DNA of 64,000 bases from Ornithobacterium rhinotracheale (lineage in GTDB: Bacteria > Bacteroidota > Bacteroidia > Flavobacteriales > Weeksellaceae): contig NZ_CP094846.1 in NCBI RefSeq assembly GCF_022832975.1, positions 930,001 to 994,000 on the forward strand, given 5' to 3'. The notes below the pieces were generated by a model. It searched no databases. It saw only the letters and a program-made list of their open reading frames with translations, and was not told the origin of the DNA. Positions 26,860-34,945 of this stretch are shown here, one piece after another (position 1 is the first letter of the stretch; every line of letters starts with the position of its first letter). The position numbers and the translations under genes were made by a program.

Positions 26860-27066
26860 ATGAGCAAAGATAGAAAAAAACAAATGAAAGAGTATAATAG
26901 CTATAACAAGGATATTATACTGATGCTTAGAAAAAAGTACGGCACTTCGCCCCACTTCATCTACGCCAGCCTGCGTGGAGACAGAACTAGCGACACTTCT
27001 ATAAAGATTTGTGAGGACTATAAAAAGGCTGAAATAGAAATTAATAAAACACTTCAAAGCATTTAG
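26860..27066 (+). CDS. Small Cro/Ner-position protein
   Basis: A 68-residue basic protein, first gene of the early operon, opposite the repressor. Helices such as KDIILMLRKKYGTSPHFIYASLRGDRTSDTS look like a small DNA-binding fold, and by position it would be the Cro/Ner counterpart. I see no firm family match. Confidence 0.6.
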   Translation: MSKDRKKQMKEYNSYNKDIILMLRKKYGTSPHFIYASLRGDRTSDTSIKICEDYKKAEIEINKTLQSI

Positions 27067-27068
27067 TT

Positions 27069-27623
27069 ATGAACAATTTAAGCATTAAAGACACAATGAG
27101 CAGTAGAGAGATTGCTCAGATTGCAGGAAAGAACCACAAAGAAGTATTAAGGTCTATCCGAAATATGGAAAAGGGCTGGAAAAAAGTTACTGAGCGCAAA
27201 TTTGCGCTGAGTGAATACACCGACAGCACAGGGCGAAAATTACCACAATACGAATTAACAAAAACCGAGTGCTTGTATATCGCCACAAAGTTCAACGATG
27301 AGGCAAGGGCTAGGCTGGTGCTTCGCTGGGAGGCTTTGGAAAATGAACGGCTTAAAAATTATATCCAAATGCCAAAATCTATCAGCGTTTTTGGTATGGA
27401 GGCACTGCCGTATGACTGGTGGCTTTTGCAAAACGGCTACTCCGTGAGTTCTGGGCAAAGAAACGCACGCATACGCAAACACCCCGAGCACTTTTACAAA
27501 GGAACCAATGGCTGGTATATCAACAAGCTATACGCTGAGGCACTCCTCTCCATCAAACTGGGCAAAGAGAAATTGCAACAAGTGCAAGCGCTCCCGCAGT
27601 TGAACCAATTAGAAATGTTTTAA
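27069..27623 (+). CDS. Rha-family phage regulatory protein
   Basis: A 184-residue protein. Residues 1-95 are a Rha domain (MSSREIAQIAGKNHKEVLRSIRNM, then ALSEYTDSTGRKLPQYELTKTECLYIATKFN). Rha proteins regulate phage development and can interfere with growth in some hosts. The C-terminal part, with the aromatic PYDWWLLQNGYSVSSGQRNARIRKHP, looks like a second small DNA-binding domain. Starts 2 bp after the previous gene. Confidence 0.8.
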   Translation: MNNLSIKDTMSSREIAQIAGKNHKEVLRSIRNMEKGWKKVTERKFALSEYTDSTGRKLPQYELTKTECLYIATKFNDEARARLVLRWEALENERLKNYIQMPKSISVFGMEALPYDWWLLQNGYSVSSGQRNARIRKHPEHFYKGTNGWYINKLYAEALLSIKLGKEKLQQVQALPQLNQLEMF

Positions 27624-27635
27624 AAATTGAAGAAA

Positions 27636-27758
27636 ATGAAAAAGCAATACAAAAACTTATCGGCACAGCAATTAACAGATTGCTACAATACAATAGCTTC
27701 AATTTTGGGTTGGAAGTCTCTCAATATAGAGCAAGTGCTCATCTATCAAGGTGATTAA
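27636..27758 (+). CDS. 40-residue unknown protein
   Basis: ATG at 27636, reading MKKQYKNLSAQQLTDCYNTI and ending at TAA 27758. Follows the Rha gene by 12 bp in the same operon. Its last 60 bp overlap a convergent small gene on the other strand, so only one of them may be real. No family recognised. Confidence 0.4.
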   Translation: MKKQYKNLSAQQLTDCYNTIASILGWKSLNIEQVLIYQGD

Positions 27759-27911
27759 TTTCTCACTATCGGTTTCGGCTTGTTTTGCAATAACCGCTCT
27801 GAGTAGTTTTAAATCTTCTAAATAAACTTTTTTAGCGGATTTATCTTGTAGTAAGACGCTTTCCAAGAGTTGAAGCCTTAATTGAATGAATGCTAAATAA
27901 ATCTTTTCCAT
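27699..27911 (-). CDS. 70-residue helical unknown on the opposite strand
   Basis: A leftward frame inside the rightward early operon, reading MEKIYLAFIQLRLQLLESVLL and rich in Leu, Lys and Glu, all helical. It begins 39 bp from the first tRNA-like element. No family recognised; it could be a small antisense-encoded regulator or a chance frame. Confidence 0.4.
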   Translation of the reverse strand: MEKIYLAFIQLRLQLLESVLLQDKSAKKVYLEDLKLLRAVIAKQAETDSEKLITLIDEHLLYIERLPTQN

Positions 27912-27950
27912 ACGATTAAAATTTTAGTTCACCACAAATGTATGGAAAAA

Positions 27951-27990
27951 TCCCGAAAGGCATACACCGAGGTTCGAGTCCTCGGCGGGA
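27951..27990 (+). ncRNA. tRNA-like minihelix, copy A
   Basis: TCCCG (27951-27955) pairs with CGGGA (27986-27990). CCGAGG (27967-27972) pairs with CCTCGG (27980-27985) around the 7-nt loop TTCGAGT, a canonical tRNA T-loop (TTCRANY). An 11-nt linker replaces the D, anticodon and variable arms. No complete tRNA can be drawn around it. A second copy with the same geometry is at 34946. It lies 29 bp before a small gene. Confidence 0.65.
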
Positions 27991-28019
27991 GCAAAGTAGA
28001 AATTTTAAAATTAAAGAAA

Positions 28020-28169
28020 ATGAATACATACGAAAGATTGGAACAAATCGCAGAAAAAGTAGCTTGCTACTTATCGGGAGCCGGAAAAATACCTCACGAA
28101 ATAGTTCTTATTATGGAGCTTTTGGGCTTTGACGAAGACGAAATTAAAAATGCATTAAAGAATAACTGA
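28020..28169 (+). CDS. 49-residue acidic unknown protein
   Basis: MNTYERLEQIAEKVACYLSG and on to IMELLGFDEDEIKNALKNN. A small acidic helical protein in the early operon, just after tRNA-like element A. The frame is open further upstream, but the extension would cross the structured element, so the ATG at 28020 is preferred. No family recognised. Confidence 0.6.
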   Translation: MNTYERLEQIAEKVACYLSGAGKIPHEIVLIMELLGFDEDEIKNALKNN

Positions 28170-28246
28170 TGAAATCGCTGAGAACCTTTGAGGAAGATTG
28201 GGAGATTTTAGTAGAGAAAATCATTAAAGCGGTAAACGAAGATTAA
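28169..28246 (+). CDS. 25-residue micro-ORF before the transposase
   Basis: Starts in an ATGA overlap with the previous stop and reads MKSLRTFEEDWEILVEKIIK, ending NED. Translationally coupled by position, 13 bp before the transposase ATG. Its small size leaves it uncertain; it may act as a leader. Confidence 0.4.
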   Translation: MKSLRTFEEDWEILVEKIIKAVNED

Positions 28247-28259
28247 AGAAAAAAAAGCA

Positions 28260-30341
28260 ATGGAAACCCCTTACGAATATTATAACGAAGAGCTAGGTGT
28301 TAAACTGAAATACCTTGTGAGCGATGCAAGGGATAGGCACGAAGAAAGCCTAAGGCTTATTAGTAGAAGAGCCTTAGCGCATAGAATGCAAAGTGCTACC
28401 TGTACAGAGAAGTCTTTGCGCAGAGCTTCGTTGGGGTGTGATGCCTTGGTTTTGTTTAGTAGCTTGGATGGGGTGTGGCGAGAGCTGATTGTACAACGAT
28501 TTGGCGAGGCTCCTAAGGCTGTGGCAAAGAGTTATTTTGCTAAACATTTTGAAATGGATGGCGAGGCACGAGCGGTTTATTTAGCGCATCGTTTTGGCGA
28601 TGAAAAAAATAGCCGTTTAGATTTGGAAGTTGTGAGCTTGTACACCGCACAAGCTTCGGTTTTAAATACCATTACAAAAGTGAAAACCAATCGCAAGGCT
28701 TATATCAAAGCCATTGGCAATGTAAAAGTAAATATTTGGGAGAGTCTAAGCCGTGATGTGAACAACTTTACCGAAGTAGAACACAGCCTACCCACCACGC
28801 CCGATAGCTTGCGCTATAAATATACGCAGTACAAGAAAAAAGGATATAAAGCGCTTATTTCTGGAAAATTCCAAAACAAGAATGCAAGCCGCACCAAGGA
28901 AAATGAGCAAATGGCCTTTTTGGATGAGCTTATAGCCAAGCATACTAACCTAAATAATGAAACCATCGCCGAAGTGTATAATGCAACAGCTAAATTAGTG
29001 AGCTGGAAACCTATTAGTGCTGGAACGGTAGCCAATCGCAAGAAAGAAAAAGATTTAGTTACTTATGCAGGTAGAAAAGGCATCAAGCAACTAGAAAATA
29101 ATGTACTGATGCAAAATAAACGCCGACCGCCGAGTGCTTCTATGCTATATTGGAGCATCGATGGCTGGGATGTGGAGCTTCTATATCAGAAAACAACTAT
29201 AAACAAGGAGGGAAACCGAGTAACTAGTTATAACGAAAGGCTTAATATCGTTGTGATATTAGATGCTTTTAACAAGTACCCCATCGGCTACGCTATCGGT
29301 ACACACGAAACGCCAGTACTGATTGAAAAAGCTATGAAGAATGCAATCAATCACACACGGGAACTATTTGGCAAGTATTACAAGGCTTACCAAATACAAA
29401 CCGACAATTACTCCAAGAAGAAATTAACCCCAATGTATCAAGCTTGTACGAAGTATTTTACGCCTGCCAAAGTAGGCAATGCCAAGGCCAAAGTGATTGA
29501 GCCTTATTTCAAGTTTCTAAATGAAAAGTACTGCAAGCTGTACGACAATTGGAGCGGACACAATATAAGCAGTGGCTCAAAGAACCAGCCGAATGTAGAA
29601 GTTTTGAATAAAATCAAGCATCAGTTTCCAGATGAAAAAGGCTGTATTCAGCAAATTACCTCCATAATGGAAATGGAGCGACAAAAGAAAGTAGACGAAT
29701 ATGTACATAGCTTTGAAATGCAGAGCGAGGACAAAAAACTACCGATGAGCTGGGAGGAATATATGCTTGCTTTTGGTTCTACCACAGGTTATACCAATCG
29801 CCTCCAAGGCAGTGGGCTTAATGTTACTATTGCGGGGCAGGTACATCATTATGACTGCTTCGACTTGGCATTTAGAAAGCAGAGAGATACGCAATGGAAG
29901 ATTTATTTTGATAAGGAAGATTTAAGCCGAGTACTCGCCGTGTCTCCGTGTACTAAATACCGCTATGAACTAGAAGAAAAATACATACAACCGATGTGCA
30001 TAGCCGACCAAAAAGAAGAGGATCACAAGCAACTAAAAAGAGTGAACGACTTTAATGAAAACGCTCGCCAACTCATAATAGAAGAAAGAAAACAAAATGC
30101 TGAGATTTTAACGGATTTCTTTGAAGAAAATCCAAGCCTAGACAATACGCTAGGAAAACTTTTACTTACCAATAGCTTAGGGCAACATAAAGATGAAAGA
30201 AATCGCAGTAAATACCTTGAAAGAGCCAAAGCCTTAGAGCTAAAAGATGAAAGAAAAAAAGAAAAACACGCACTAAAAAAAGCACGAGAAGAACAAATCG
30301 CTTATTATGAAAGTAAAATAAACATTAATGATTTTTTATAA
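28260..30341 (+). CDS. Mu-type DDE transposase (MuA-like)
   Basis: A 693-residue transposase that would join the phage ends to target DNA for integration and replicative transposition. The N-terminal third is the DNA-binding part. The retroviral-integrase-like core has probable catalytic residues Asp301 (SIDGWD), Asp382 (QTDNYS) and Glu414 (VIEPYF). A Mu-C-like beta domain follows (WKIYFDKEDLSRVLAVSP), then a Lys/Glu-rich C-terminal helix (about 640-693) where MuA contacts MuB. The gene for the ATPase partner starts 3 bp later. Confidence 0.9.
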   Translation: METPYEYYNEELGVKLKYLVSDARDRHEESLRLISRRALAHRMQSATCTEKSLRRASLGCDALVLFSSLDGVWRELIVQRFGEAPKAVAKSYFAKHFEMDGEARAVYLAHRFGDEKNSRLDLEVVSLYTAQASVLNTITKVKTNRKAYIKAIGNVKVNIWESLSRDVNNFTEVEHSLPTTPDSLRYKYTQYKKKGYKALISGKFQNKNASRTKENEQMAFLDELIAKHTNLNNETIAEVYNATAKLVSWKPISAGTVANRKKEKDLVTYAGRKGIKQLENNVLMQNKRRPPSASMLYWSIDGWDVELLYQKTTINKEGNRVTSYNERLNIVVILDAFNKYPIGYAIGTHETPVLIEKAMKNAINHTRELFGKYYKAYQIQTDNYSKKKLTPMYQACTKYFTPAKVGNAKAKVIEPYFKFLNEKYCKLYDNWSGHNISSGSKNQPNVEVLNKIKHQFPDEKGCIQQITSIMEMERQKKVDEYVHSFEMQSEDKKLPMSWEEYMLAFGSTTGYTNRLQGSGLNVTIAGQVHHYDCFDLAFRKQRDTQWKIYFDKEDLSRVLAVSPCTKYRYELEEKYIQPMCIADQKEEDHKQLKRVNDFNENARQLIIEERKQNAEILTDFFEENPSLDNTLGKLLLTNSLGQHKDERNRSKYLERAKALELKDERKKEKHALKKAREEQIAYYESKININDFL

Positions 30342-30344
30342 AAG

Positions 30345-31277
30345 ATGAATACACAAGATAAATACGCCATAGCAGAAAACCTGCGAGCTTACATAACAGA
30401 GCATTCAATAGAATTAACACAAATAGCAAATAAAGCCGAAGTGCCAGAGGCTTATATTGGATATATTCTAAAAGATGATTTTACATATAAATCTGGTAAA
30501 AAGGTAGGGAATATCCCAGATAAATACTTTTACCAATTAGCGCGATTTATAGGGCATAATGTAGAAAAAGTATACTGGAAAAATAGACCTACGGAACAGC
30601 TAAAAACAGCAATAGGTGTGCTGGAAGACGCCAAAAAATTCGGTGATACTCGCTTACTTATTGGCGCTACAGGTTCTGGTAAATCCCACGCCATTGAGCG
30701 TTTCGCACGCAAATACCCAACCGAAGTGTTTAGAATTGTGGTGGGCAGTTCCGACAATTTGGGAGATATATTGGATAAAATAGCCGAGCAATTAAAAATT
30801 ACCACAGGCAAAACCAAAAGTAAACGCCTTAGAGATATAGCCAAAACGCTCAAAATGAAAAGAGATGAAGGGCTGGAACCTCAATTTATTTTTGATGAAG
30901 CCGAGTTTTTAAAACAAGCCGCTTTGTGTGCAATGAAAGAAATTTATGACGAAGTTAATAAATATTGCTCCCTTGTATTTGTCGGAACTGAGCAACTTTT
31001 AGACAATTTAGATAGGCTTAGAATGAAAAATAAAAACGGCATTCCGCAGTTTTATCGCCGTGTAAAGTTTGGTATTAGAAGATTACCCTCCATTGATGGA
31101 ACTTTTAAAGAGTTTTTGGAAGAAATAGAAGACAAGGAGCTAGTGAAATTTTTACGAAAAGAATGCGACAATTACGGAGAACTGCACGATGTGCTTTTAC
31201 CTAGCCTTAGAGAGGCAGATCGCCTCGGAGAAGAAATAAGCCTCGACCTTGTAAAAAAAGTATTAAACATTATTTAA
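30345..31277 (+). CDS. MuB-like transposition ATPase
   Basis: A 310-residue AAA+ ATPase that selects target DNA and activates the transposase. Residues 1-80 form an HTH-like N-terminal domain (SIELTQIANKAEVPEAYIGYIL). Walker A is GATGSGKS at 107-114, Walker B the PQFIFDEAEFL strand near 180, and sensor-1 VFVGTEQLL. Operon partner of the transposase. Confidence 0.9.
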   Translation: MNTQDKYAIAENLRAYITEHSIELTQIANKAEVPEAYIGYILKDDFTYKSGKKVGNIPDKYFYQLARFIGHNVEKVYWKNRPTEQLKTAIGVLEDAKKFGDTRLLIGATGSGKSHAIERFARKYPTEVFRIVVGSSDNLGDILDKIAEQLKITTGKTKSKRLRDIAKTLKMKRDEGLEPQFIFDEAEFLKQAALCAMKEIYDEVNKYCSLVFVGTEQLLDNLDRLRMKNKNGIPQFYRRVKFGIRRLPSIDGTFKEFLEEIEDKELVKFLRKECDNYGELHDVLLPSLREADRLGEEISLDLVKKVLNII

Positions 31278-31289
31278 TCCCCTTTTAAA

Positions 31290-31943
31290 ATGAATTTGCC
31301 AAGAGTTTTAAGCGTTGCCAATATTTTAAATTTTGTAGTTACTCGTGTGCCGTTTGAGGGTGTTTGGTACGATGCCTTTAAGCAACCGCAGGATAGGGGC
31401 TTTTGGTTTATCTGGGGCACTTCTGCTAGCGGTAAAAGTTCTTTTGCTATGCAACTTGCCAAAGAGATGTCAAAGCACTACAAAACCCTTTATAACCTAT
31501 TAGAAGAAGAACCAGACGACAGTGATTTTATAGACAGAAATAAGCTCTTTACCATGCAGGATGTAGCAGGGAATTTTGGCGTTCAAAAATTCAATTTAGA
31601 AGAACTCAATTTTTATTTAGAAAAAAGAAACAGCCCCAAAGTCGTCATTATAGACTCGCTCCCCTATTTTATGGATTCTTTCGAGCAGTATTTGGATTTC
31701 AAGCGAAAGTGGTGGCGAAAGAAGATAATTATTTTCATTGCCCACGCAGATGGGGCAAAGCCTAGCTCAAGAGTAGAAGAGCGTATTATGTTTGACGCTA
31801 AAATGAAAATTTTTGTCAGTGGCTATTTAGCTAAATGCAAAGGTAGAACCATCGGTCCCAATGGTGGGAACTTCATTATTTGGAAAGAGGGCTACGAAGC
31901 ACTACAAGGAGATAAAAGCACAGAAGAAATTAAAAATATATAA
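31290..31943 (+). CDS. Second P-loop ATPase, RecA-like
   Basis: A 217-residue P-loop NTPase. GTSASGKSSFAMQLAKEM is Walker A (about residues 44-61), VVIIDSLPYFM is Walker B, and FIAHADG resembles the RecA/DnaB-type sensor strand. It has no obvious DNA-binding domain. Placed 12 bp after the MuB-like gene, it may help phage DNA replication or target choice; no counterpart exists in phage Mu that I know of. Confidence 0.65.
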   Translation: MNLPRVLSVANILNFVVTRVPFEGVWYDAFKQPQDRGFWFIWGTSASGKSSFAMQLAKEMSKHYKTLYNLLEEEPDDSDFIDRNKLFTMQDVAGNFGVQKFNLEELNFYLEKRNSPKVVIIDSLPYFMDSFEQYLDFKRKWWRKKIIIFIAHADGAKPSSRVEERIMFDAKMKIFVSGYLAKCKGRTIGPNGGNFIIWKEGYEALQGDKSTEEIKNI

Positions 31944-31947
31944 TAAA

Positions 31948-32301
31948 ATGATACACAAAATTTTACACCTAACTTATCCGCAATACGATAGCTATCGTGA
32001 TGCGTGTTTTTACCAGTATTGCCAACAGCTTAGCCAAGTTACGGCTTTCACGGCACGAGAGCTTTACAAAAACGATTTGATGCAAAACTATTTCTGCGAT
32101 ATGTGGCTTGCCTATATAGAAAAGCCTTTTTTGCGCGACAATAAGCCATATCTCCACCTTGGCGAGCCTGACTGCCTGTGGAGCGTCTTGGAGACCTACA
32201 TCAGCACCATTTACGATGAAAAGGGCGTGAAAATGTACCCTTCAGCCATTTTATACGAAATCAAAAAACAAAAGAAATATGAGAAGAAAAAACTGGTTTA
32301 A
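31948..32301 (+). CDS. Unknown early phage protein, 117 aa
   Basis: Reads MIHKILHLTYPQYDSYRDAC and is rich in Tyr, Cys and Leu. Start chosen at 31948, 4 bp after the ATPase stop; a longer frame overlaps the ATPase gene. Function unknown. Confidence 0.6.
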   Translation: MIHKILHLTYPQYDSYRDACFYQYCQQLSQVTAFTARELYKNDLMQNYFCDMWLAYIEKPFLRDNKPYLHLGEPDCLWSVLETYISTIYDEKGVKMYPSAILYEIKKQKKYEKKKLV

Positions 32302-32542
32302 TTACATGGATTTGCGCCTTGTGCTCCGCTATGACAGCGAGCGCAAAAAGTGCTTGAGCTACGGCGAGAGATTGAAACTGCACAGGGCTATTCATGTTTT
32401 TTTGAATGAAGAAACGCCCACGCTAAGCGAGGAATTAGACGAAAAAGCCTACAATGTGTTACTAGAAGCACACAGCCTAAAAAAAAAGTTAGAGGTTGAA
32501 ACGATAAACGAACAATGGCACGAAATAATTATAAACCTATGA
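32279..32542 (+). CDS. Unknown early phage protein, 87 aa
   Basis: Reads MRRKNWFNYMDLRLVLRYDS; charged and helical. It overlaps the upstream gene by 23 bp and the next by ATGA, as in a tightly packed operon. No family recognised. Confidence 0.55.
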   Translation: MRRKNWFNYMDLRLVLRYDSERKKCLSYGERLKLHRAIHVFLNEETPTLSEELDEKAYNVLLEAHSLKKKLEVETINEQWHEIIINL

Positions 32543-32697
32543 GCAATAAAATCAAAATTCAAAGAGTACATAGTGAATACTATGTTGTAAACGGCAAAGC
32601 GTTTATACTAAACTCGCAGGGCGAATGGGTAACGCCATTTGATACGCCTACAGAAGAAGAAAAAACAGCATTTAAAAACTTTTTAAAACAATTTTAA
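32539..32697 (+). CDS. Unknown early phage protein, 52 aa
   Basis: Start at the ATGA overlap (32539), reading MSNKIKIQRVHSEYYVVNGK; an ATG 24 bp upstream is also possible. The compact beta pattern YYVVNGKAFILNSQGEWVTPF suggests a small folded domain. Function unknown. Confidence 0.5.
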   Translation: MSNKIKIQRVHSEYYVVNGKAFILNSQGEWVTPFDTPTEEEKTAFKNFLKQF

Positions 32698-32710
32698 AAC
32701 ATATTTAATC

Positions 32711-32911
32711 ATGGACGAAACAATAACAAAAAAGATGATAGAGAAAAATTTTCCGAAAGCATCAGTTAAAGAGGAAAAAGACACTTTTAAAATTCACGCA
32801 GAGGAATTGAAACTAGAAGATTTAACCGAGTTCCACTACACCATAGGTTTATCCCATTTTGGAACCTTGAAACGCAGCGGAAAGGGTATAACATTAACGA
32901 TTAAAAAATAA
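32711..32911 (+). CDS. Unknown early phage protein, 66 aa
   Basis: Reads MDETITKKMIEKNFPKASVK and ends GKGITLTIKK; mixed helix and strand, small and charged. Part of the early operon. No family recognised. Confidence 0.5.
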   Translation: MDETITKKMIEKNFPKASVKEEKDTFKIHAEELKLEDLTEFHYTIGLSHFGTLKRSGKGITLTIKK

Positions 32912-32916
32912 ACACA

Positions 32917-33159
32917 ATGGAAAAATTTGCAATTCTACACGAAACCGAAGAACACGGACAAATATTGATAACAAGAATGTCTGAAAGCGACGAGAACTAT
33001 TTAAAAGTAACATTTTTATTGAAAGGAGCTATTGTAGAGATGAAAATAACGATAAAAACTGAAAAAAGTCTAGCCGAAATTTTTAATAGCTATGAAAATG
33101 CAGAAACGGCTATCCATACAGTGTCTAACATAAAAAAAGAATGCAAATTATGGGATTAG
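32917..33159 (+). CDS. Unknown early phage protein, 80 aa
   Basis: Reads MEKFAILHETEEHGQILITR with a beta-rich first half. It overlaps the DUF3164 gene by 10 bp. Function unknown. Confidence 0.5.
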   Translation: MEKFAILHETEEHGQILITRMSESDENYLKVTFLLKGAIVEMKITIKTEKSLAEIFNSYENAETAIHTVSNIKKECKLWD

Positions 33160-33830
33160 AAAATTTAACCGATGAACAACTAGCGGCAGAGCTTAAACGC
33201 CGTAAAAGACAGCAAGAAGAAGATCGCAAAGCCTACAAAGATTTAGTAAACGAAGAATTACCGCGAATTGCGGGAATGTTGAAGACTTTAAGCCAAAACA
33301 TTAGTCAAGTCAAGTTGTTTGCTTTTGAAAATCTAAAAACTTTATTGGACTTAAAAAGCAAAGCCTATGGCGTGAGGGACACGCAACAAAGCCACACCTT
33401 TAGCGATGATAAAGGAAACACGATAACTTATGGCTTCCGAATTATTGATGGCTGGGACGATACCGTTACGGCGGGTATAGACAAAGTGCGTGAGTTCATT
33501 ACCTCTTTGGCAAAAGATGAAGCTACTGGAAAGCTCGTGCATGCCGTGAACCAACTTTTAAAAAAAGATGCCAAAGGCAATTTAAAGGCCTCACGCGTTT
33601 TGGAGCTTACCAAGCTAGCGGAGGATTTTAACAACGATAATTTTACCGACGCTGTAAATATTATCAGACAAGCCTACAAGCCACAGCGTTCTGCCTTTTT
33701 CGTAGACGCTAGCTACACCGACGCACAGGGCAAAAAAGTAAACATTCCGCTGTCGATTTCATCAGTGGACTTTCCAGAGGGAACGAATGTAGATGATTTA
33801 TTTCCAGTAAACGAAAAATACGAAGCGTGA
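33150..33830 (+). CDS. DUF3164 phage protein
   Basis: A 226-residue DUF3164 protein, common in the early region of Mu-like phages. N-terminal basic coiled stretch (EQLAAELKRRKRQQEEDRKAYKDLV), central SHTFSDDKGNTITYGFRIIDGWDDTVTAGIDKVREFI, and C-terminal NIIRQAYKPQRSAFFVDASY. Role unknown; likely DNA-related. I prefer the ATG at 33150 over one 9 bp upstream. Confidence 0.75.
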   Translation: MGLENLTDEQLAAELKRRKRQQEEDRKAYKDLVNEELPRIAGMLKTLSQNISQVKLFAFENLKTLLDLKSKAYGVRDTQQSHTFSDDKGNTITYGFRIIDGWDDTVTAGIDKVREFITSLAKDEATGKLVHAVNQLLKKDAKGNLKASRVLELTKLAEDFNNDNFTDAVNIIRQAYKPQRSAFFVDASYTDAQGKKVNIPLSISSVDFPEGTNVDDLFPVNEKYEA

Positions 33831-33940
33831 TGGCGTGGGTTGGATTTATAGCGACATTTTTCGTGATAGCAGGCTTTATACTCGGTGTTTTTTTCTCCGA
33901 TTTCGACGATGAGGACAACGACTTTTTAAACAAAATATAA
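33830..33940 (+). CDS. 36-residue single-helix membrane protein
   Basis: Starts in a TGATG overlap with the DUF3164 stop. The sequence MAWVGFIATFFVIAGFILGV is one transmembrane helix, followed by an acidic tail (DFDDEDND). It forms the start of a three-gene membrane module with the SPFH lipoprotein and a 56-residue membrane protein. Confidence 0.55.
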   Translation: MAWVGFIATFFVIAGFILGVFFSDFDDEDNDFLNKI

Positions 33941-33957
33941 GTTTAATTTTTTTCATA
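33937..33957 (+). repeat. 21-bp direct repeat, copy 1
   Basis: A 21-bp AT-rich sequence (core AAGTTTAATTTTTTTCATA), identical to 34918-34938. Each copy begins at the end of a small membrane-protein gene. Here it leads straight into the SPFH start codon. Confidence 0.6.
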
Positions 33958-34748
33958 TGAAAAAGTATTTTTATTTAACAGTCCTATATGTGGGATTAAT
34001 TGTAGCCTTTAACAGTTGCTCCAGAGTGGAGCCAAACTATGAGGGCGTATTAATGGAAAACTATGGTAGAAATGGAAAAGAAGATTTTCACACCGTAGTA
34101 GGTAGACAATGGGTAATCTTCCCTGGCACTTCTCTGTATCAAGTGCCGATGTTTGAAACAAGTGGAGACCCTCAGCAAGTAACCATCAATGCCAAAGATG
34201 CTGGGGTATTTCAAGTAGACCCATCGTATCAATATCAAGCCATACGAGGAAAGGGTATCGACATTGTGTTTAACTACAAACACTTAGGCATTACAGAGCC
34301 TAAAATTATGATGAACAATGTTGAAGAAGCTATTTTAAACAAACTAGTAATTAATGCTTACCGAGAAGAAGCGAGAAATTACACTACTGACAGCTTGATG
34401 AATAATTTAAACAAGTACGAAAAGCAGGTAGAGGAAAGGTTAAAAGTGGATTTTGCCAACAAATATTTCCAGCTGAATAATCTAACCTCAGGACTTAAAC
34501 CGCCAGCGTCTATGTCCAAAGCTATTGAAGCGAGAAACAATGCCATTCAGCAAGCTGAAAGGGTTAGAAATGAGTTGCAAGTATCCAAAATGAACCTTGA
34601 AAAGGCTAAGATTGATGCCGAAGCAAACAGAGTAAGAGCGCAGGGATTAGATAGTAAGATTTTGCAAGAACAATGGATTGATGCTATCAAGGAAACTAAA
34701 AACAAAGTTATTATCACCGATGGCAGAACCCCTGTAATACTAAATTAG
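33957..34748 (+). CDS. Phage-encoded SPFH/band-7 lipoprotein
   Basis: A 263-residue protein. The signal peptide ends in a lipobox-like FNSC (Cys21). An SPFH/prohibitin domain follows (about 25-190; EPNYEGVLMENYGRNGKEDF, VDPSYQYQAIRGKGIDIVFNY) and then an Ala/Glu/Lys-rich helical tail typical of flotillin-like proteins. SPFH proteins scaffold membranes and can protect or redirect proteases. In an early phage operon it may change the host envelope or guard against superinfection; that is inference. Confidence 0.75.
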   Translation: MKKYFYLTVLYVGLIVAFNSCSRVEPNYEGVLMENYGRNGKEDFHTVVGRQWVIFPGTSLYQVPMFETSGDPQQVTINAKDAGVFQVDPSYQYQAIRGKGIDIVFNYKHLGITEPKIMMNNVEEAILNKLVINAYREEARNYTTDSLMNNLNKYEKQVEERLKVDFANKYFQLNNLTSGLKPPASMSKAIEARNNAIQQAERVRNELQVSKMNLEKAKIDAEANRVRAQGLDSKILQEQWIDAIKETKNKVIITDGRTPVILN

Positions 34749-34750
34749 AG

Positions 34751-34921
34751 ATGAGAAGTTATTTAACTAAAAGCCTTTTACTGGCAACTCTATTTATAAT
34801 CATTGTAAGCGTAGATAGAGCCTTATTTCAGTGGGAACCCTTGGCAGGATTTATAGGCTTTTTCTTCATCATTTTAGGGATTATTTATTTTCCATACGAG
34901 AAATTTTTCAACAAAAAATAA
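34751..34921 (+). CDS. 56-residue two-helix membrane protein
   Basis: ATG 2 bp after the SPFH stop. Two hydrophobic helices (about residues 8-20 and 31-47: GFIGFFFIILGIIYF) and a basic end (KFFNKK). Probably a partner of the SPFH lipoprotein. Unknown family. Confidence 0.55.
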   Translation: MRSYLTKSLLLATLFIIIVSVDRALFQWEPLAGFIGFFFIILGIIYFPYEKFFNKK

Positions 34922-34938
34922 GTTTAATTTTTTTCATA
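34918..34938 (+). repeat. 21-bp direct repeat, copy 2
   Basis: Identical to 33937-33957. Here the repeat is followed by tRNA-like element B instead of a start codon. Confidence 0.6.
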
Positions 34939-34945
34939 GTTGGCA

